From contig CANCYO010000008.1 in assembly GCA_947382415.1 (NCBI GenBank), forward strand, positions 7,422 through 71,421: a DNA stretch of 64,000 nucleotides. Direction: 5' to 3'. Of this stretch, positions 52,989-61,615 are shown in pieces. Numbering within the stretch: position 1 is the stretch's first letter; each line of letters begins with the position of its first letter. This stretch comes from an uncultured Lachnospiraceae bacterium (lineage in GTDB: Bacteria; Bacillota; Clostridia; Lachnospirales; Lachnospiraceae). The notes beneath the pieces were generated by a model. It searched no databases, was not told where the DNA came from, and saw only the letters and a program-made list of their open reading frames with translations. The translations under genes and the position numbers were made by a program.

Positions 52989-53035
52989 GTTCTGTTCTCC
53001 TTTTCGTTTTAAATACTTTAATTCTTTACATACGA

Positions 53036-53998
53036 TTACCAGACGATGAGGCTCGCCCCGTAGGAGAGTCCTCCGCCAAAACCGGCCAGCACAAGCTTCA
53101 TGCCACGCCGAAGCTTTCCGGCCCGGTTTAACTCATCCAGCAGAATCGGTATACTTGCAGATGAGGTATTACCGTACTCCGCTATATTCTGGGGAAACCG
53201 CTCCGGATCTCCTCCCAGCCGTTTTGCCACCGCGCCCACTATGCGGGCATTGGCCTGGTGCAGCACAAAGTAATCGATTTCCGCAGGAGCCACCGCTTCC
53301 TGTTCCAGAAGCTCTGTGATCACACGGGGAACTCTTGACACCGCAAATTTAAACACTTCGCCGCCGTCCATGCGCAGAAAAGGATGCGGTTCCCGATCCT
53401 CCGCAGAAGTTCTGCGATTCCGGCTGGCACAGGTGAGCACCGCTCCCCGCTCTCCCTCGGAATGCGTCACCTGAGCATAACGTCCCTCCGGCTGTGCCTG
53501 AAGCACTGCCGCACCCGCGCCGTCTCCAAACAGGATACAGGTGGATCTGTCCTTCCAATCCGTCAGATTGGAGAGACATTCGGCCCCTATGATCAGAGCC
53601 GTATGGTAGAGCCCCTGCGCCAGATAGGCCTGCGCCGTGTTCAGGGCCAGCAGAAACCCCGTGCATGCGCCGTTTAAGTCAAAACAGGTCGCCGCCCCGG
53701 CTCCCAGCGCCTCCTGAACCTGACAGGCCGTACAGGGAACAAGATTTTGGGGCGAGACCGTAGCCACTATGATCAGATCCACCGCCGCAGCCTCCAGTCC
53801 CGCATTCTCCAGAGCAGCTCTCCCGGCGCCTGCTGCCAGCGAAACGGTGGACTCCCCGTGTTCCGCCACATGGCGTGTAACGATTCCTGTGCGTTCTCTG
53901 ATCCACTCATCATTGGTATCCACCATTTCAGAGAGTTTATAGTTATCCCAGCTCTGCGCGGGTACACAGGAACCCGTCCCCAGTATTTTTCCGATCAT
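53036..53998 (-). CDS. fabH: 3-oxoacyl-[acyl-carrier-protein] synthase III
   Basis: 320 residues from ATG 53998 (GTGGAG upstream). MIGKILGTGSCVPAQSWDN start, catalytic Cys in DLNGACTGFLLAL, His in DYFVLHQANARI, Asn in AEYGNTSSASIP. It starts chain synthesis from acyl-CoA and malonyl-ACP. First gene of the operon. The frame extends up to 54055, but that extension lies in the operator/leader region and is not coding. Confidence 0.95.
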   Translation of the reverse strand: MIGKILGTGSCVPAQSWDNYKLSEMVDTNDEWIRERTGIVTRHVAEHGESTVSLAAGAGRAALENAGLEAAAVDLIIVATVSPQNLVPCTACQVQEALGAGAATCFDLNGACTGFLLALNTAQAYLAQGLYHTALIIGAECLSNLTDWKDRSTCILFGDGAGAAVLQAQPEGRYAQVTHSEGERGAVLTCASRNRRTSAEDREPHPFLRMDGGEVFKFAVSRVPRVITELLEQEAVAPAEIDYFVLHQANARIVGAVAKRLGGDPERFPQNIAEYGNTSSASIPILLDELNRAGKLRRGMKLVLAGFGGGLSYGASLIVW

Positions 53999-54039
53999 AA
54001 TGGTTCTCCACTCTCCATATACTTTTCTTTTAAAATATT

Positions 54040-54099
54040 TTGATTTTAAAATCAATTACTTTGCTTTTCAAATTATATCATTATAAAAGTATTTGTCAA
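54040..54099 (-). promoter_or_regulatory. fab operon promoter and FabT-like operator
   Basis: Minus strand TTGACA (54094-54099) and TATAAT (54072-54077), 16-bp spacer. A perfect 16-bp palindrome TTGATTTTAAAATCAA lies at 54040-54055, about 16 bp past the -10. It resembles the TTTGATTnTCAAA-like FabT site of streptococci and is placed so that the bound repressor would block early transcription. Confidence 0.8.
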
Positions 54100-54263
54100 C
54101 CATTTTTTTCCGCAATCTCGCTTTTTCTTTTTTTCACTTTTCTTTTTTTCGCTTTTCTTTTTTTCCTTCCATTTTAGACATAGCTGTGATATAATAATTT
54201 TGTTCGGATTCTCAGATTATCATCTATATGGAAGGCATCCAAAACAGATCGTCCAACTCACAT

Positions 54264-54336
<73 letters not shown>

Positions 54337-54384
54337 TTTTCATTGTTTAAGAATGAGATAAAAGTACATATAAAGGAGATTGTC

Positions 54385-55305
54385 ATGAGATTAATTACAC
54401 GTTCAGACTTTGATGGTCTTGCATGTGGCGCTCTTCTGAAGGAGGCCGGCATTATCGACCACTGGAAATTCGCACATCCCAAGGATCTGCAGGATGGCCT
54501 TGTGGAGGTCACAGAGGATGACTGTCTGGCCAATGTCCCTTATGTAGAGGGCTGCGGGCTTTGGTTTGACCATCACTCCAGCGAACATGAGAGGCTGCAG
54601 CTCGCCGGCAAATATAAGGGCGAGAGCCGCATCACCCCCTCCTGTGCGCGTATCATTTATGAGTATTACGGAGGGAAGGAACGCTTTCCCCAGTTTGACG
54701 AGATGATGGTGGCCGTCGACAAAGTGGACTCCGGCAATCTCACAATAGACGAGATCCAGCATCCTGAAGGGTGGATTCTGATCGGTTTTCTCATGGATCC
54801 CAGAACCGGACTCGGCAGATGGCGCGATTTTACCATCTCCAACTATCAGCTCATGGAACAGTTGATAGACGCCTGCCGCACCATGAGTACCGACGATATC
54901 CTGAACCTTCCCGACGTAAAGGAACGCATCTCTGTCTACAATGAACAGACCGAGAAATTCATGGAAATGGTAAAGCAGTACACACGCGTGGAGGGCAATG
55001 TCATCATCTCCGACTTAAGAGGCGTGAATCCCATCTACTCCGGCAACCGTTTTCTGATCTACAGCATGTATCCGGAGCAGAATATCTCCGCCTGGATCGT
55101 GAGCGGACGCGGCGGGCAGGGCTGCTCTGCCGCAGTGGGATACAGCATTTTGAATAAAACCTCCAATGTGGACGTGGGAAGCCTGATGCTCAAGTACAAC
55201 GGCGGCGGACACAGAAAAGTGGGCACCTGCCAGTTCTCAGATGAAAACATGGATACGGAGCTGCCCAAGATGCTGGCAGATCTTCTGGCACTGGCAAATC
55301 AATAA
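54385..55305 (+). CDS. DHH family phosphoesterase (exopolyphosphatase-like)
   Basis: 306 residues from ATG 54385 with AAGGAG 6 nt upstream. The frame opens earlier at 54295 inside tRNA-Ala, which cannot be the true start. N-terminal ITRSDFDGLACGALL and the DHH motif in WFDHHSSEHERL. A DHHA1-like end is visible with YNGGGHRKVGTCQF. Metal-dependent phosphoesterases of this family act on oligonucleotides, cyclic dinucleotides or polyphosphate; sequence alone does not choose. Monocistronic with a terminator 12 bp later. Confidence 0.85.
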   Translation: MRLITRSDFDGLACGALLKEAGIIDHWKFAHPKDLQDGLVEVTEDDCLANVPYVEGCGLWFDHHSSEHERLQLAGKYKGESRITPSCARIIYEYYGGKERFPQFDEMMVAVDKVDSGNLTIDEIQHPEGWILIGFLMDPRTGLGRWRDFTISNYQLMEQLIDACRTMSTDDILNLPDVKERISVYNEQTEKFMEMVKQYTRVEGNVIISDLRGVNPIYSGNRFLIYSMYPEQNISAWIVSGRGGQGCSAAVGYSILNKTSNVDVGSLMLKYNGGGHRKVGTCQFSDENMDTELPKMLADLLALANQ

Positions 55306-55317
55306 ATGAACCATAAT

Positions 55318-55366
55318 GAAAGAGCTGCACCGGTCATGTAACAGTCCGGCACAGCTCTTTCTTTCT
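55318..55366 (+). terminator. Terminator, probably bidirectional
   Basis: GAAAGAGCTG...CAGCTCTTTC with an inner CCGG/CCGG stem, followed by TTTCTCTTATTTT. It serves the DHH gene and, on the other strand, possibly the ABC transporter operon. Confidence 0.85.
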
Positions 55367-55402
55367 CTTATTTTACTCGACTACCCAAGTCTGCCTTAAA
55401 CT

Positions 55403-56233
55403 CTAACCTGTGATATTCGTCCCGAAATACTTAACCGATATCTCACTCAGTACGCCTTCCTCCCTGAGTTCGGCAATGGCCTGATTCACCGCTTCCCGCA
55501 GACTCCGGGAATCCTCTCCGCTGCGCAGAGGAATGCAAACATGGGACGCCTCCTCCGTCAGCGCGGCCACCTTCAGATCAGCCTCCGGGTGTACATTCAT
55601 ATAGTCATAAAAAGTCACCTCCGCATTCAGCGTGGCGTCGATCCTGCCCTGCAGCAAAAGCTCGATGGTTTGATTCAGATCGTCCACTCCCGTGGCGGTG
55701 GCCCCGTAGCTCTCCGCAAGCTGCGCATAGGTGCTGGAAATCGTGTTTGCGGTGGTCTTGCCGTTCAGATCCTCAAAGGATTGAATATCCGTGTTGTCGC
55801 CATTAACAATGATGGCAGTCTTGATATAACCGTAAGGTTCGGAAAAATCATACTTTTGTGCCCGCTCCTCTGTATACTCCACGCCGTTCACCATAATATC
55901 ATAACGCCCTGCGTCCAGTCCGGCCAGAAGGCCATCCCACTCGCCCTCCACAAAGACTGCCTTTACGCCGAGTTTTTCCGCAATCTTCTGTGCGACCTCC
56001 ACATCAAAGCCCACAAGCTCATCGTTTTCGTCATGATAAGTCCAGGGCGCCCAGGTTCCCTCCATGGCCACTGTGATCTCCCCGGCTTCCTGAATTCGGG
56101 CAAGCTGATCCTTCTCCCCGCCTGCTCCCGAAGAGGCATCGTTTCCGGGGGCTTTGCCGCCGCAGCCAGCAAGTGCAAATGCTCCCAGAACAGTCAGCAA
56201 AACCACATATTTCTTCCAATTCCACTTCTTCAT
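55403..56233 (-). CDS. Amino acid ABC transporter substrate-binding lipoprotein
   Basis: 276 residues. A signal peptide with lipobox LAGCGGK anchors it outside the membrane. It has the SBP family 3 pattern: AGEITVAMEGTWAPWTYHDENDELVGFDVEVAQKI in part, LAGLDAGRYDIMVNGVEYTEER, and NGKTTANTISSTYAQLA. These proteins bind polar amino acids such as Glu, Gln, Arg or cystine. Ligand not clear. Start 56233 with GAGGAG just upstream. Last gene of the three-gene transporter operon in transcription order. Confidence 0.9.
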   Translation of the reverse strand: MKKWNWKKYVVLLTVLGAFALAGCGGKAPGNDASSGAGGEKDQLARIQEAGEITVAMEGTWAPWTYHDENDELVGFDVEVAQKIAEKLGVKAVFVEGEWDGLLAGLDAGRYDIMVNGVEYTEERAQKYDFSEPYGYIKTAIIVNGDNTDIQSFEDLNGKTTANTISSTYAQLAESYGATATGVDDLNQTIELLLQGRIDATLNAEVTFYDYMNVHPEADLKVAALTEEASHVCIPLRSGEDSRSLREAVNQAIAELREEGVLSEISVKYFGTNITG

Positions 56234-56318
56234 CTCTTCTCCTCTTTCCTCCATAATGGCAGATATCATATTGCATCATATAAAATCTGCTGAATATCAC
56301 AAAACAGCAAATCCGGTT

Positions 56319-57062
56319 TCACGTCCCGCGCTCCTGAAGAGTGCGCAGAAATTCTCTGCTCCTATCCTCCCTTGGGACGTCAAAAAAATCACTGCTGGCT
56401 CCTGTCTCCAATACCACGCCTCCGTCCATGAAGATCACGCGGCTGGACACCTGCCTCGCAAAAGCGATCTCATGGGTCACCACCAGCATGGTCATTCCCT
56501 CGTCGGCCAGCCCGCGCATCACCTGAAGCACCTCCCCTGTGAGTTCAGGGTCCAGCGCTGAAGTCGGTTCGTCAAAAAAAATGATCTCCGGACTGGCGGC
56601 AAGCGCCCTGGCAATGGCCACACGCTGTTGCTGGCCTCCGGAGAGCTGATGGGGATAATAGTCCTCCCTGTCGGAAAGTCCCACCTTATTCAGCATGAGC
56701 CTTCCGATCTCCTCCGCCTCCTGCCGCTTCTTCTTTTCCGCGACGATCAGGCCTTCCGTCACATTCTGCAGCGCCGTCTTATTGCTGAACAGATTAAAGC
56801 TCTGGAACACAAATCCCGTCTTCCTGCGGATCCGGGCGATATCCCTTCTGGACATCTTCCCCATGGCAAAGCGCTCTCCGTCAAAGATATAATCCCCCGC
56901 ATCCGCCGTCTCCAGAAAGTTCAGACAGCGCAGCAGCGTGGTCTTGCCCGAACCGCTGGGTCCCAGAATCGCCACCACATCTCCCTTATTTACATCCAGA
57001 TCAACGTCCCGCAGCACCAAAAGACCGCCAAAGGACTTGCGCAAACCTCTGACCTCTAACAT
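56319..57062 (-). CDS. Amino acid ABC transporter ATP-binding protein
   Basis: 247 residues from ATG 57062 (GGGAGGAGG upstream). Walker A GPSGSGKTTLL, Q loop in GFVFQSFNLF, signature LSGGQQQRVAIARAL, Walker B IIFFDEPTSALD, and H loop VVTHEIAFA. It is the GlnQ/polar amino acid class. The permease is immediately upstream and the binding protein downstream. Confidence 0.93.
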   Translation of the reverse strand: MLEVRGLRKSFGGLLVLRDVDLDVNKGDVVAILGPSGSGKTTLLRCLNFLETADAGDYIFDGERFAMGKMSRRDIARIRRKTGFVFQSFNLFSNKTALQNVTEGLIVAEKKKRQEAEEIGRLMLNKVGLSDREDYYPHQLSGGQQQRVAIARALAASPEIIFFDEPTSALDPELTGEVLQVMRGLADEGMTMLVVTHEIAFARQVSSRVIFMDGGVVLETGASSDFFDVPREDRSREFLRTLQERGT

Positions 57063-57085
57063 GGCATCCTCCTCCCTGATCGCGC

Positions 57086-57811
57086 TCATACCCGCAGTCT
57101 CCTGCGCCCGGCCGCCTGCTTCTGCATGGGCTGACGGCCATAAGTCCGCAGCCGCTTTTCTCCCGCCCGCTGAACTCCGGTCAATATCGTGCAGAACATC
57201 AGATAGATGAATCCCACCTCCAGATAGAGCAGCAGCGGTTCATAGGTTCTGGCAACAATCCTCTGGGTGGACATAAACATCTCCGCCACAGTGATATTCG
57301 CCGCCAGAGAAGTCTCCTTCAGAAGTCCGATCAGGGAATTGGACAGGGGCGGAAACGCAATGCGCAGCGCCTGGGGAAGCACAATCCTCCACATGATCTG
57401 CATCCACGACATCCCCACGCAATATCCGGCCTCTATCTGCCCCTTGGGCACGGATTCCAATGCCGCCCGGATAGTCTCCGAGGCATAGGCGCCCTCGTTG
57501 ATGGAAAATACGATCACCGCCGCCGGAAAAGGCTCCAGCAAAATGCCCAGACTCGGCAGTCCGTAAAATACCACAAAGAGCTGCACCAGAATCGGCGTTC
57601 CCCGGATCACCCACACATAAAAACGCGCAATCTGTTTCAACACCCGCACATTTGCAAACTGGATCAGCGCCACAAGCACCGCGATCATAAGCGCAAATAC
57701 AAAAGAAATCGCCGTCAGGGGAATGGTAAGCTTCAGTCCCGGCAGCAGGATCTTCCAGAAAGAATCTATGAAAATTTCAACCCACCTTTGGTTCAGGAAT
57801 TCTTCAATCAT
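57086..57811 (-). CDS. Amino acid ABC transporter permease (HisM/GlnP type)
   Basis: 241 residues with about five transmembrane helices. The EAA loop is seen in EAGYCVGMSWMQIMWRIVLPQALRIAFPPL, and VIRGTPILVQLFVVFYGLP is typical of the His/Glu/Gln/Arg/opine 3-TM family. First gene of the operon; a single permease suggests a homodimeric channel. The basic C-terminus is cytoplasmic. Confidence 0.92.
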   Translation of the reverse strand: MIEEFLNQRWVEIFIDSFWKILLPGLKLTIPLTAISFVFALMIAVLVALIQFANVRVLKQIARFYVWVIRGTPILVQLFVVFYGLPSLGILLEPFPAAVIVFSINEGAYASETIRAALESVPKGQIEAGYCVGMSWMQIMWRIVLPQALRIAFPPLSNSLIGLLKETSLAANITVAEMFMSTQRIVARTYEPLLLYLEVGFIYLMFCTILTGVQRAGEKRLRTYGRQPMQKQAAGRRRLRV

Positions 57812-57868
57812 ATCCGCTCTCTTCCTTTTATTGTATACTATAACACTATGAAATGCTCAGGGCAAGCT

Positions 57869-59020
57869 TTATTTTTTAGCGCACTTCTCCAAGAGGCAGA
57901 CAGCCTCCGTGGCCTCCGTGAAGGGAAACATATCTACCCCCACCGCCCTTCTGACCTGATAGCCATGCTTTTTCAGATACTTGATATCCCGGATCAGCGT
58001 CTCGGGATTGCAGGACACATAGACCACCCTCGACGGTCCAAGCCGGACCACCGAACTCAAAAACGCCTCGTCGCTCCCCGCCCGGGGCGGGTCCATCAAC
58101 AGCACATCCACATTGCCCTGCGCAGCCAGATCTGTCAGGAACTTACCCGCATCATTTTGATAAAACCGGATATTTTCCACACCGTTTCTCTTGGCGTTGA
58201 CACGCGCGTCCCGTACCGCGTCGGCGTTTGATTCCACGCCGATGACGCTGCCCGCCTGTTCCGCCGCGATGATTCCGATGGTCCCCGTACCGCAATAGGC
58301 GTCCAGCACAGTCTCCCTGCCTGAAAGCTGCGCATATTCCAGCGCTTTTTCGTAAAGTTTTTCTGTCTGCACCGGATTGACCTGGTAGAAAGACTTAGGC
58401 GAAATGCGAAAGGTCTTCCCGCAGAGCACATCCTCTATGTAACCCTTTCCGTAAATGATCTGTTCTCTCTCCCCCAGAACCATGCTGGTACCCCGGCCAT
58501 TTACGTTGACAACAATCGTTGTGATCTCCGGGTGTTCCTTTCTGAGCGCCTTCACAAAATTATTTTTGGAGGGCAATATGGGCGAAGCCAGAACCAAAAC
58601 CACCATGATCTGTCCCGTGGCATGGGCCGTGCGGACCAGCACATGGCGCAGCAAACCGTATCCCGTATCCTCATTGTACGGCCGTATCTTAAATGAGGGC
58701 AAAAGCTTTCTGATACTGACAATGATAGCGTCAGCCTTCTCATTTTCGATATAACAGTTGTCCACCGGCACAATGCGGTGGCTGGCGGCCTCATAGATTC
58801 CGGAAATGACACGATGCCTCCTGTCCTCCCCGAACACCGCATGTACCTTGTTGCGGTAATGAGCCGGATGTTCCATGCCGATCATGGGCTCCGGCTTACA
58901 ATAGGGAGCCATCAGCCTGGCAAAGCGTTTCTGCTTCTCCTGCAATTGTTCCTCATAGGGTTTATTCACCCATCTGCATCCGCCGCATTTTGCGGACACA
59001 GAACAGATTTTCTCACTCAT
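57869..59020 (-). CDS. 23S rRNA (uracil-5-)-methyltransferase, RumA/RlmCD type
   Basis: 383 residues. The N-terminus carries the iron-sulfur cysteines (C-S-V-S-A-K-C-G-G-C), but the TRAM domain usual before it in RumA is absent, making the protein short. The SAM-binding part has VLDAYCGTGTIGIIAA and MDPPRAGSDEA. The catalytic Cys is in YVSCNPETLIRDI. It methylates U in large-subunit rRNA; which position cannot be told. It stands alone next to a YgjP-like gene on the same strand. Confidence 0.88.
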   Translation of the reverse strand: MSEKICSVSAKCGGCRWVNKPYEEQLQEKQKRFARLMAPYCKPEPMIGMEHPAHYRNKVHAVFGEDRRHRVISGIYEAASHRIVPVDNCYIENEKADAIIVSIRKLLPSFKIRPYNEDTGYGLLRHVLVRTAHATGQIMVVLVLASPILPSKNNFVKALRKEHPEITTIVVNVNGRGTSMVLGEREQIIYGKGYIEDVLCGKTFRISPKSFYQVNPVQTEKLYEKALEYAQLSGRETVLDAYCGTGTIGIIAAEQAGSVIGVESNADAVRDARVNAKRNGVENIRFYQNDAGKFLTDLAAQGNVDVLLMDPPRAGSDEAFLSSVVRLGPSRVVYVSCNPETLIRDIKYLKKHGYQVRRAVGVDMFPFTEATEAVCLLEKCAKK

Positions 59021-59071
59021 ACCTGTATATTAAGACCTCCGTCATTCTATATCGCTCTGTGTCTTTCCATG

Positions 59072-59638
59072 TCATTCTATGCCATACTGTTTTAATTTTT
59101 CCCTGCGCTCCCGATAGTCCGGCAGATAGCGCTCCACCTCCTGCCAGAACGCCGGAGAATGATCCATATGTCTTCTGTGCGCCAGCTCATGTACCACCAC
59201 ATAGTCCACCAGCTCCACGGGAACAAAAAGCAGCCTGCAGTTAAAATTCAGATTCCCGTCACTGCTGCAGCTTCCCCATCTGGTCTTTTGATTGCGCATG
59301 GAGATGCGCCCGTAGGCCACTCCCATGAGACCGGCATAATAGGCCACCCTCTGCGTCACAAGACGCCTGATCTGCCGTTTTCCAGCCTCGGTGGTCACTT
59401 CCGGGAGCCGTGTGACCTGCCCCTGCGGCGCACTGACCAGCCTGCTCCGCTTCCTCAGGATCCACGCCGTATGCTTCTCGATAAAATACCGCACCACCTC
59501 GTCCGCCGTCCCCGCAGGCACCCGGGCATAGACTCTGCCGTCGCTCTTTATCTGCAGACCCAGAGATTTTCTCCGCGAATAAATAATTTCTACGGGGAAA
59601 GCCTCTTCTGCCTCACAAATCATATACTCTTTCATCAT
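59072..59638 (-). CDS. YgjP family metallopeptidase-like protein (DUF45)
   Basis: 188 residues. Zinc motif in VVHELAHRRHMDHSPAFW (HExxH form HELAH with the third His downstream), preceded by KTRWGSCSSDGNLNFNCRL. This is the signature of the YgjP/DUF45 group, related to WSS1/SprT peptidases. Cytoplasmic. Substrate unknown. Confidence 0.9.
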   Translation of the reverse strand: MMKEYMICEAEEAFPVEIIYSRRKSLGLQIKSDGRVYARVPAGTADEVVRYFIEKHTAWILRKRSRLVSAPQGQVTRLPEVTTEAGKRQIRRLVTQRVAYYAGLMGVAYGRISMRNQKTRWGSCSSDGNLNFNCRLLFVPVELVDYVVVHELAHRRHMDHSPAFWQEVERYLPDYRERREKLKQYGIE

Positions 59639-59665
59639 ATTCTTTTTCGGAAAAATTCTTCCAAT

Positions 59666-59965
59666 CTACTTATTTACAGCATCATAATGCGACCACATAC
59701 GGACAATTTTTATTGTTCCTTCGTATTCTGTTCCGTCAATAGCGACCGGCTCATTATATACCTGATAAACCAATCTGTGCTGAATATTAATCCTTCTGGA
59801 GTAGAAACCGCTTAAATTTCCTACCAATGCCTCATATGGCAGCGGATTTTGAAAAGGGTTATCAGCCATAATATTTAACAGATTTTTAGCTTTCAAATCC
59901 AATCCCGCACCTTTTAACAGTCTTTTATCTTTAACCGCCTGCCTGCTGAATCTGATGATATACAT
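59666..59965 (-). CDS. yoeB: YoeB family toxin
   Basis: 99 residues. RFSRQAVKDKRLLKGAGL start and the end HRLVYQVYNE...IKIVRMWSHYD, with the catalytic His-Tyr pair at the C-terminus (MWSHYD). YoeB cuts mRNA on the ribosome. The gene begins one base before the antitoxin stop. An insertion (EPVAIDGTEYEGTIK) makes it a little longer than the E. coli protein. Confidence 0.93.
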   Translation of the reverse strand: MYIIRFSRQAVKDKRLLKGAGLDLKAKNLLNIMADNPFQNPLPYEALVGNLSGFYSRRINIQHRLVYQVYNEPVAIDGTEYEGTIKIVRMWSHYDAVNK

Positions 59966-60220
59966 TTACCACTCCTCATCCTGAACATATACGGGACATT
60001 CTTCCAACGGCTCTCTTCCTGCTTCAATAATACTTTCTGTCATACCCTGTATGGAATTCAAATACAAAGTTTCCTGAATGGCATTCCAATCCTCCTCTGA
60101 TATAAGAACGCCATTTTTCCCTCTATTGTTCGTGATTGTAATTGGCTGGCTGGTATTATTCACATCGGCCAGTATCTGATATATCTTTTCTCTTGCCTTT
60201 GTTACGCTGATTGCAATCAT
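59966..60220 (-). CDS. yefM: YefM/Phd family antitoxin
   Basis: 84 residues from ATG 60220 with GAGAGGAG upstream; a TTG-type frame start at 60271 lies in the promoter. MIAISVTKAREKIYQILADVNN and PITITNNRGKNGVLISEEDW form the DNA-binding half, and the acidic end binds the toxin. It neutralises YoeB and represses the operon with it. Confidence 0.93.
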   Translation of the reverse strand: MIAISVTKAREKIYQILADVNNTSQPITITNNRGKNGVLISEEDWNAIQETLYLNSIQGMTESIIEAGREPLEECPVYVQDEEW

Positions 60221-60242
60221 GGTATCAACTCCTCTCAATCGT

Positions 60243-60271
60243 ATTATAATGTACGTCTTTCCGTACGTCAA
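60243..60271 (-). promoter_or_regulatory. yefM-yoeB promoter with operator repeats
   Basis: TTGACG (60266-60271) and TATAAT (60243-60248) with a 17-bp spacer that holds two GACGTAC copies 12 bp apart. These are probable YefM sites that overlap the -35 and spacer. Confidence 0.8.
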
Positions 60272-60370
60272 TATGCTTCATTGATTAATTGATCACGCGA
60301 TATTATTTGTATTTAAGCCGCAAATACACAAAAACACATGTGATAGTCATATGATAGTTATGATAGTATA

Positions 60371-60411
60371 GAAAGAACGCCAAAGCACTGCAAATCAATG
60401 TTTTGGCGTTC
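60371..60411 (-). terminator. Terminator of tRNA-Pro
   Basis: Stem GAACGCCAAA / TTTGGCGTTC (60402-60411 with 60375-60384), followed on the minus strand by TTTCTATAC. It lies 10 bp after the tRNA. Confidence 0.82.
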
Positions 60412-60420
60412 CCATATTCA

Positions 60421-60495
60421 TCGGAGTGGCGGGATTCGAACTCGCGACCTCCGCCTCCCTAAGACGGCGCTCTAACCAAGCTGAGCCACACCCCG
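60421..60495 (-). tRNA. tRNA-Pro (anticodon AGG)
   Basis: 75 nt. Acceptor CGGGGTG/CACTCCG, D-arm GCTCAGCTTGGTTAGAGC, anticodon stem CCGTC/GGCGG with loop TTAGGGA, T-arm GCGAGTTCGAATCCCGC (one imperfect pair). CCA not encoded. Confidence 0.93.
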
Positions 60496-60578
60496 AAGCA
60501 CAAGCAGTATTATAACCTGTGTCTTTCAAAAAATCAATAGTTTTTTTGAAAATTGTTGAAATTTTTCATACAATCTCC

Positions 60579-61613
60579 TCATAGTCCCTCAATCATGGCG
60601 ATCAGAGCATCCACATTGCCCTCCGGCGTAGCCCAGCTTGTGCAGAAACGAACCACGCTGTGTTCCGCGTCCACCCTGTGATCATAAGAAAACCCAAAAT
60701 GCTCACCCAGTACGTCCAGATGCGCATCCGGCATGACCACAAAGATCTGATTGGTATGATTGGGCGCCACCAGTTCATAGCCCTTGTTCAGAAAGGCCTC
60801 TCTCAGCTTCTCCGCAAGAACCGTTGCATGGGAAGCAATCTCCAGATAGAGACCGTCCGTAAACAGCGCGTCGAACTGCAGTCCCAACAGACGTCCCTTT
60901 GCCAGCATACCGCCCTTCTGCTTGATCAGGTATCGAAAATCCTCTTTCAGCTCCTCACGGCTGATGACCACCGCCTCGCCAAACAATGCGCCCACCTTGG
61001 TTCCGCCGATATAAAACACATCCGTATACCGGGCGATATCCGCCAGCGTCAGATCGTTGTCCGAAGCCGCAAGGCCATAGCCCAGACGGGCGCCGTCCAG
61101 AAACAGATACAGGCCATACTTTTGGCACACTTCATAGAGCGCCGAGAGCTCATCTTTGCTGTAGATGGTTCCCAGCTCTGTGGGATTTGATATGTATACC
61201 ATTTTAGGCTGTACCATATGCTCAAAACTGCCATTCTCCCTGTGCTCCGTGCAGGCATGCTCCACCTGGGCCGCCGTGATCTTTCCGTCCTTTTCGGGCA
61301 GTTCCAACACCTTGTGACCGCAGGACTCCACCGCTCCCGTCTCATGGACATTGATATGGCCTGTGGCCGCACAGAGCACTCCCTGATGAGACCGCAGCGC
61401 CGCGTCGATGACCGTCATATTGGTCTGGGTGCCGCCCACCAGAAAATGAACGGCCAGACTTCCGTCCCCGCAGGCTTTGCGGATCTTATCTGCCGCCTCC
61501 AGACAATATGCATCCTCGCCGTATCCCACAGTCTGCTCCGGATTGGTCTGCACCAGACGCTCCAATACCCTGGGGTGCGCACCCTCGTTGTAATCGCATT
61601 GAAATAAAATCAT
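60579..61613 (-). CDS. Threonine aldolase / beta-eliminating lyase family enzyme
   Basis: 344 residues from ATG 61613 (GGAGGGGG upstream). PLP enzyme of fold type I: HFLVGGTQTNMTVIDAAL, HINVHETGAVESCGHKVLEL, YLFLDGARLGYGL, and the PLP Lys in FYIGGTKVGALFGEAVV. It probably splits L-threonine or allo-threonine to glycine and acetaldehyde, or acts on a related beta-hydroxy amino acid. It follows the pepD gene by only 2 bp, suggesting joint use in peptide and amino acid breakdown. Confidence 0.88.
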   Translation of the reverse strand: MILFQCDYNEGAHPRVLERLVQTNPEQTVGYGEDAYCLEAADKIRKACGDGSLAVHFLVGGTQTNMTVIDAALRSHQGVLCAATGHINVHETGAVESCGHKVLELPEKDGKITAAQVEHACTEHRENGSFEHMVQPKMVYISNPTELGTIYSKDELSALYEVCQKYGLYLFLDGARLGYGLAASDNDLTLADIARYTDVFYIGGTKVGALFGEAVVISREELKEDFRYLIKQKGGMLAKGRLLGLQFDALFTDGLYLEIASHATVLAEKLREAFLNKGYELVAPNHTNQIFVVMPDAHLDVLGEHFGFSYDHRVDAEHSVVRFCTSWATPEGNVDALIAMIEGL

Positions 61614-61615
61614 GG

